A DNA stretch of 64,000 nucleotides, from positions 1,033,575 through 1,097,574 of the forward strand of contig NW_006763140.1 of the NCBI RefSeq assembly GCF_000264905.1. Reading direction: 5' to 3'. Source of the stretch: Stereum hirsutum FP-91666 SS1. Its lineage: Eukaryota; Basidiomycota; Agaricomycetes; Russulales; Stereaceae. The position numbers were made by a program, and so were the translations under genes. Each line of letters starts with the position of its first letter. The stretch's first letter is position 1. The notes below the pieces were generated by a model. That model did not search any database and was not told the origin of the DNA. It was given only the letters and a program-made list of their open reading frames with translations. Shown piece after piece: positions 59,374 through 64,000 of the stretch.

Positions 59374-60156
59374 TATTACGTCGACTTAAAGCCTGCTGCT
59401 TTAGGTTTGCAGAAGCAAGAGGGTCGTCGTCCGAGATGTGCTATTGGGTAGTTGAAGACCAAAGAGAGCCGTGCGCGATGTAATGGGTGTTCACCGTGAA
59501 ACTTTGAACCTGAGAGAGTTCCGTTCATACACAAGGCGGAGTGGCGCGCAGGTAAATATACACAGCATCGAAGACAGAGGGCTGTACAAGATGAAGACCC
59601 GAAGCAGAGACCACGAGGCCGAGTTATGCGTTTCCAAAGCCTTGGGGGATGTTGAATGAGCTTGCTCTATCCTTTGAGAGTGAACAACTTGAAGTTGTAC
59701 TAGACCCTATCGCATGAAAGGCTGTCGCAAATATGTTGAGAACCGGCCACTTAGTGATTGCACGATGTCTGCTTCGAGGTGAGAGTACAAGCACTTGTAA
59801 AAGTGAGTATGCTTGCCGCACATGAACAGAAGGCCAACAAGTAGGTCGTCGGATGAGACCAGAAATTCTAAGGAAAAACACGCAGAAAACAAGGCGGGTG
59901 ACGCCGTGTCACGCGGGTCACATGTGACTGTGCGCTACGTCACGGCTTTACTGCCGGAGTTCGCGCTTCGTTGTTCTCGTTCCCCCACCGGCCTACAGAC
60001 GGCCAAAGCTATACTCAACTCGTTTCTGTCCTCCATTTTCATCGTGTTTTCACTATAATCGGGCAGAATACAGTTTTGGCAGCATTGACAGTAGCTCTAG
60101 GGCTTCTATTCGTCTTCTGACACTATCGCGCTTGACTGTCGGAAGATCCAATCCTC
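59374..60156. other. Intergenic region upstream of SAC3
   Basis: About 780 bp with the SAC3 promoter, including the palindrome at 59917-59928 and a CCGGAGTTCGCG-rich segment. Small frames (for example 59471-59659 and 59624-59881) are unsupported. Confidence 0.45.
59917..59928. promoter_or_regulatory. 12-bp palindrome GTCACATGTGAC
   Basis: Perfect palindrome with a central CACATGTG E-box-like core, about 230 bp upstream of the SAC3 ATG and close to CTACGTCACGG. It could be a bHLH/bZIP site. Confidence 0.4.
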
Positions 60157-63100
60157 ATGGAGGCCACCACGTCAAACTCTCGTACCCATCGAGGCGGAGC
60201 CTTCAATGGTACAGCAGAACGAGGACGAAGGGGACATCCTCACGTGTCGAAGAACAAGACCTGGGTTGCAGAAAGCGTGACAGCCACAAGGAACGGGGCA
60301 AGCAACTCAAGGCATCACAGTCCACCAGGAGCCGAGAAGAGGGAGAGGGGTGGATACAGGGGTGGACGAGCAAGAGGCCGAGGGAGGGGTGGCCGTGAAT
60401 CGCACTCGCCAAGGCCGCTCACACCAAATTCGCAGCTGGAGGACGCAGGCTCTGGCACAGATGCGGAGACGGGCCACACAGACGGTGAGGCCGAGGAGAA
60501 CCCAGTCTTTGATTCTCCTGAAGAGCTATCAAGCTTTTACCGAGAGGTGAGTCAAATTATTTCCATGATCAGGACGGTGCAGCGATCTTGCGACGTTTTT
60601 GGAACTTCGTCGGGTGCCACACATCCTCTTTCCAGAGCGCTGCGTCTGGCCAGGGGCTCTGAGTGTGTCGCGTTCGCTTGGCCAGTCGTGCAGATATTAC
60701 AAGGGTACCAGATACTGTACACCTAGTCTCGGCTCGCGAGTGGCGTTTTATATGTCTGCTGATGCAACGTCCCGTGTGGCCCAAATGTAGCTGCTCAAAG
60801 CGCGCGAAGTTGAAAAGCGAAGAGCAATCGCAGAAGGCAAGATGAATGACCCCGCCATCGCTGTCAGGCTCGAGGACGCAATAGCCATGGTTGGAACATG
60901 TAAAGACATGTGCCCACGGTTCGAGCGGTATCGACGGGAAAGAGAGAAGAACCTCTTCGAATGGGAACGCGTACGTGTTTTACTTTCTATGTCGTTCTTG
61001 GGTACTTGAAATTCTTTTCAAACATTTGAAGCTTCCGGGAACGTACCATGTCGACCATAAGCGAGCCGTCAAGGCGTACGAACGAGCGGCAGGCGACAAG
61101 AGCTTGCCATCCGACTTACGGCCTCCTGAAGTGCTTAAGGTGCGTATCTTGTGTTACCCATCATAATTCATACATTCAAGAGGACTTTTCAGAAAACACT
61201 TGATTATCTCTTCCACGATCTCCAACCTCGGAAGGGATTCCACCGAACTTTTGATTTCATCCGCGACCGCTCCCGTGCCGTTCGAATAGACTTTGGGATT
61301 CAACGTAGTAACGGCCAAATCGCCATGGAATGCTATGAACGTTGTGCGCGCTTCTCCATCGTCGCACTCCACCTCGAACGAGACCAGCCTGGTTTCGTGG
61401 CCTACATGGAAGAACAACAACTGATGTACAGTACGTGCAATAGTATATTCTCAGTGCACATATTTCATCGTACTGAGTCTCTATCTTTGCCCCAGCCTTG
61501 ATGAGTTTGAAGGAGTTTTACGAAGCTGATAATCAAACGTACAAGTCCCCCCAAGAACTGGAAATGCGGACTTATCATCGCCTCATTCACATACGTGACC
61601 AAGTCGAGCGCAACGAGACAATTCGACCCGAAATCATGAATCACCCCGTCTTCATACTTACCACCAGATTCCGTCAACAAGTCCAGGCTGTTTCTTCGCC
61701 TATCACAAAAACGTCGACGCTCAAGGTCGACGATGTGGCCATGGCGATTTTCGCTGAGTTGGCAAAGGTTCTGGTGGATCAGGGTAGTCAGTGCATGGTC
61801 TATCTCGTAGCTTGCATCCTGGAGTTTTTATTCGGGAAGGATACTATCGAGAATATTGAGGGTATCAGGGAGGGTCTGGAGATTCAGGATATTATCGACG
61901 GTGTTCCGAATGCCGCCATGGCCAACGGTGGTGCCTACATTGAAGAGGGTGAATATTCAGCCTCAGCAGGCGAGGATGAACCCGAAGAGCCCACACAACC
62001 TCAGACGATACAGCCTAGTGCCACGCAATGGCTCACCAACAACTTCGGCACTGAACCGAGCACCAGTGTATTCGGTCCTTCTTCCTCGTCTACCTCTGGC
62101 CAATCGACCTCCCTGACTCCCTCTACCGCACCCCGAACCAATGGCTCGGCCTTCGGGTCTTCGACCAGTGCATTCGGCGGACCATCCACTTCGCAACCTG
62201 TTGCCCCCGCGTTTTCTGGGTTAGCGGCCTCGACAGGCGGCGCATTCGGAAAAGGGTTTGGAGGATCAGGGTCTGCATTTGGCGGTGGATCTGCATTTGG
62301 AGCATCCTCTGGATCTGCACTCGGATCGTCATCTGGCTCTGCGTTTGGCCCGCCATCAAAGACCAGTGCGTTCGGAGCGAAGTTTGGCCCGTCTTCCACC
62401 CCCTCTCCCGACAATACCAATGGCACCAAGCCCTCTACACCCTCGGTTTTTGGTTCGACGACATTTGGCGCACCGGCGCCGTCAGGTTCGACCTCATCTT
62501 CATCTCCCTTTGGTGGACCGGCTCCTCAACCACAACAGCCATCGCCGCCGCCAGCGAAACCTCCTTCCAGCGCATTTGGAGCGACCAAGCCGACTTTTTC
62601 ACTGGCATCTGCGCCGCCTCTCGGATCGACGTCCGAGTCCCCACCGCCCAGTCTCTTCGGAGGCTCGACACTCAATCCCGCAGCCGCGTCCTTCTCGCCG
62701 CCAGCAGTGAAGACGGCGGCGCCCAAGCCACAGACGCCACAGTTCGGCCATCAACTACAGTCAACGCCACAAACTTCACCTTTCTCCGGGTTCGGCCAAC
62801 AACCACAATCCACGCCAGTTTCACAACCCTCACCTTTCTCCGGGTTCGGTCAAACATCCACCTCAGGCCCTACACCATCACCCTTTGGTTCAACATCTAC
62901 ACCAAATGTGCCGGAGCAGAAAGCAGAACCATCTCGGTCACCAGTCAAGAATTCATCGTTGTTCAGCATTTCTCCTAGTCCTGCACCTCCCACGACAGCA
63001 CCCCAACCTCCACAACCGCCGTCTACCTCAACACCCCACCCGAGTCCATCTCCTTTCGGCTCTATCAATAGCACTAACACCAGTAACCCCCCTCTTCCTC

Positions 63101-64000
63101 GACGCAAGTCCTCTTCCTCCAGACCAACCGTCCCGTCCATCTCAACCACCAACCTCACAGCCGCGCCACCGCCCATGCCATCGCCCGCCACGCCACTCCC
63201 CGAGCCACCGCCTTTGAGCAAAAACCACGTCATCTCTCTGCCTCCAACACCGACCATGCCAAACTACCAGTCCCCCGTCAGAACGAAGAGCCTCGTCGGG
63301 TTGCCCGCGGGTAGTTTCACGCAAGAAGAAGTTTTGAGCCCGTTAATGTTGAGCGGACCGTCGCTTGCGGGGCAAAAATCGATTGTGGGGTCTGGAGCTG
63401 GGGCCGGGTCTTTGTTGCTTAGGAGGCCCAGTTTAACGGCGGCGGAGTTGGAGACGCAGAGGCAGTTGCAATCGCAGGGTCAGGGCCAAGGTGGTCCGTC
63501 GACGTCTACACCACCTCCCGTGGCGCCGTCGCCTACGAAAGCGAAACCCAAAACATCGCCACAAATCTCCACCTCGACCTTTTCGGCGAAAGTCAAGCTG
63601 AATGGTGATGGCAAGAAGGCTGCGGACGATAAAATTAGGAAGGAGAGAGCTGCTCAATTTGATTTTATGAAGACCGTAAAGCCGATCTTGAAGCGGTGGA
63701 GGGAGAGGGCAGCGGGTCATTTGAAATGGGTGAAGGCTGTTGAGAGGAGTGATGCGTATAGCAAGAAGGTCAGGGAGCAGAAGTCGAGGGGGGAGATACA
63801 GCATGTGAATGGAAAGAAGAGAAGGGAGTCGTCTGGGCATGAGGACGAGGAAGATACTCAGTCAGACAGGAGTAGTAGGGCCTCTCGGGAGGAGAAGAGG
63901 AAGATCAGGAGGAGGACTTCGAAGAAGCGTGAGGAACCGAGGTCGGATGAAATGCTTGCGGACAGGCTGAGGGAGGTGAGTGTCACATTTTATCTTTCAT
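60157..64000 (+). CDS. SAC3: SAC3/GANP mRNA export factor with FG repeats, 5' part
   Basis: Scaffold of the TREX-2 complex, which links transcription to mRNA export at the nuclear pore. It starts MEATTSNSRTHRGGAFNG at 60157 with a basic, Gly/Arg-rich leader (RGGYRGGRARGRGRGG). A 244-nt intron at 60547-60790 leads to LLKAREVEKRRAIAEGKM and the SAC3 signature MVGTCKDMCPRFERYRRER. The SAC3/GANP PCI-like domain follows (KTLDYLFHDLQPRKGFHRTF, RARFSIVALHLERDQPGF-type stretch, TYHRLIHIRDQ) to about 61850. Between 62066 and 63062 there are 20 FG dipeptides in a Ser/Pro/Thr-rich region. A basic C-terminal stretch begins near 63600 (RKERAAQFDFMKTVKPILKR). The exon appears to end at GAG-GTGAGT near 63976, so the gene continues past the window. 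Confidence 0.93.

Overview
This is a 64 kb piece of nuclear DNA from a filamentous basidiomycete, most likely an Agaricomycete. The genes are packed on both strands and cut by many short GT-AG introns, mostly about 50-90 nt. The content fits: a class I-type hydrophobin, two tandem seven-helix membrane proteins of the basidiomycete DUF6533 kind, an adenylate-forming reductase, beta-tubulin with very short 5' exons, and secreted plant-cell-wall hydrolases. There is no bacterial, plasmid, phage or CRISPR content. All coordinates of spliced genes are outer CDS limits; exon joins were read by eye from frame continuity and splice consensus.

Layout. 1-9.9 kb: the 3' part of an NRPS-like adenylate-forming reductase (+) converging on an AIF-type FAD oxidoreductase (-), then a compact phosphoinositide phospholipase C (-) and a small single-pass membrane protein (-). 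11.4-18.6 kb: the complete URA2/CAD-type pyrimidine enzyme (glutaminase, carbamoyl-phosphate synthase, dead dihydroorotase, aspartate transcarbamylase) in eight exons. 19.3-24.1 kb: a secreted GH3 glycosidase (+) facing a secreted GH53 endo-galactanase (-). 25.2-28.4 kb: beta-tubulin (-) and a hydrophobin (-). 28.4-31.3 kb is gene-poor with a hairpin repeat. 31.3-35.3 kb: a membrane family 2 glycosyltransferase (-). After a 2.7 kb gene-poor stretch comes a KRE6/SKN1-type GH16 protein (+).

41-64 kb: a 450-bp non-autonomous DNA transposon with perfect 6-bp target duplications, tRNA-Glu(UUC), prefoldin subunit 5 (-) and NSE3 (+) sharing a 223-bp divergent promoter, two DUF6533 genes in tandem (-), a PIN-domain protein (-), a DENND11/LCHN-like protein (-), tRNA-Glu(CUC), a metallo-beta-lactamase-fold hydrolase (-) beside the relic of a second copy, and the 5' part of SAC3 with a long FG-repeat region (+), running off the window end.

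Most genes are housekeeping or cell-wall/secretory functions. Nothing here clearly forms one new multi-gene system. The most noteworthy items are the 450-bp element with its subterminal repeat array, the micro-exons (7, 16 and 19 nt), the natural Tyr200 in beta-tubulin, FG repeats fused to SAC3, the NSE3/prefoldin promoter, and the AFR/oxidoreductase pair.
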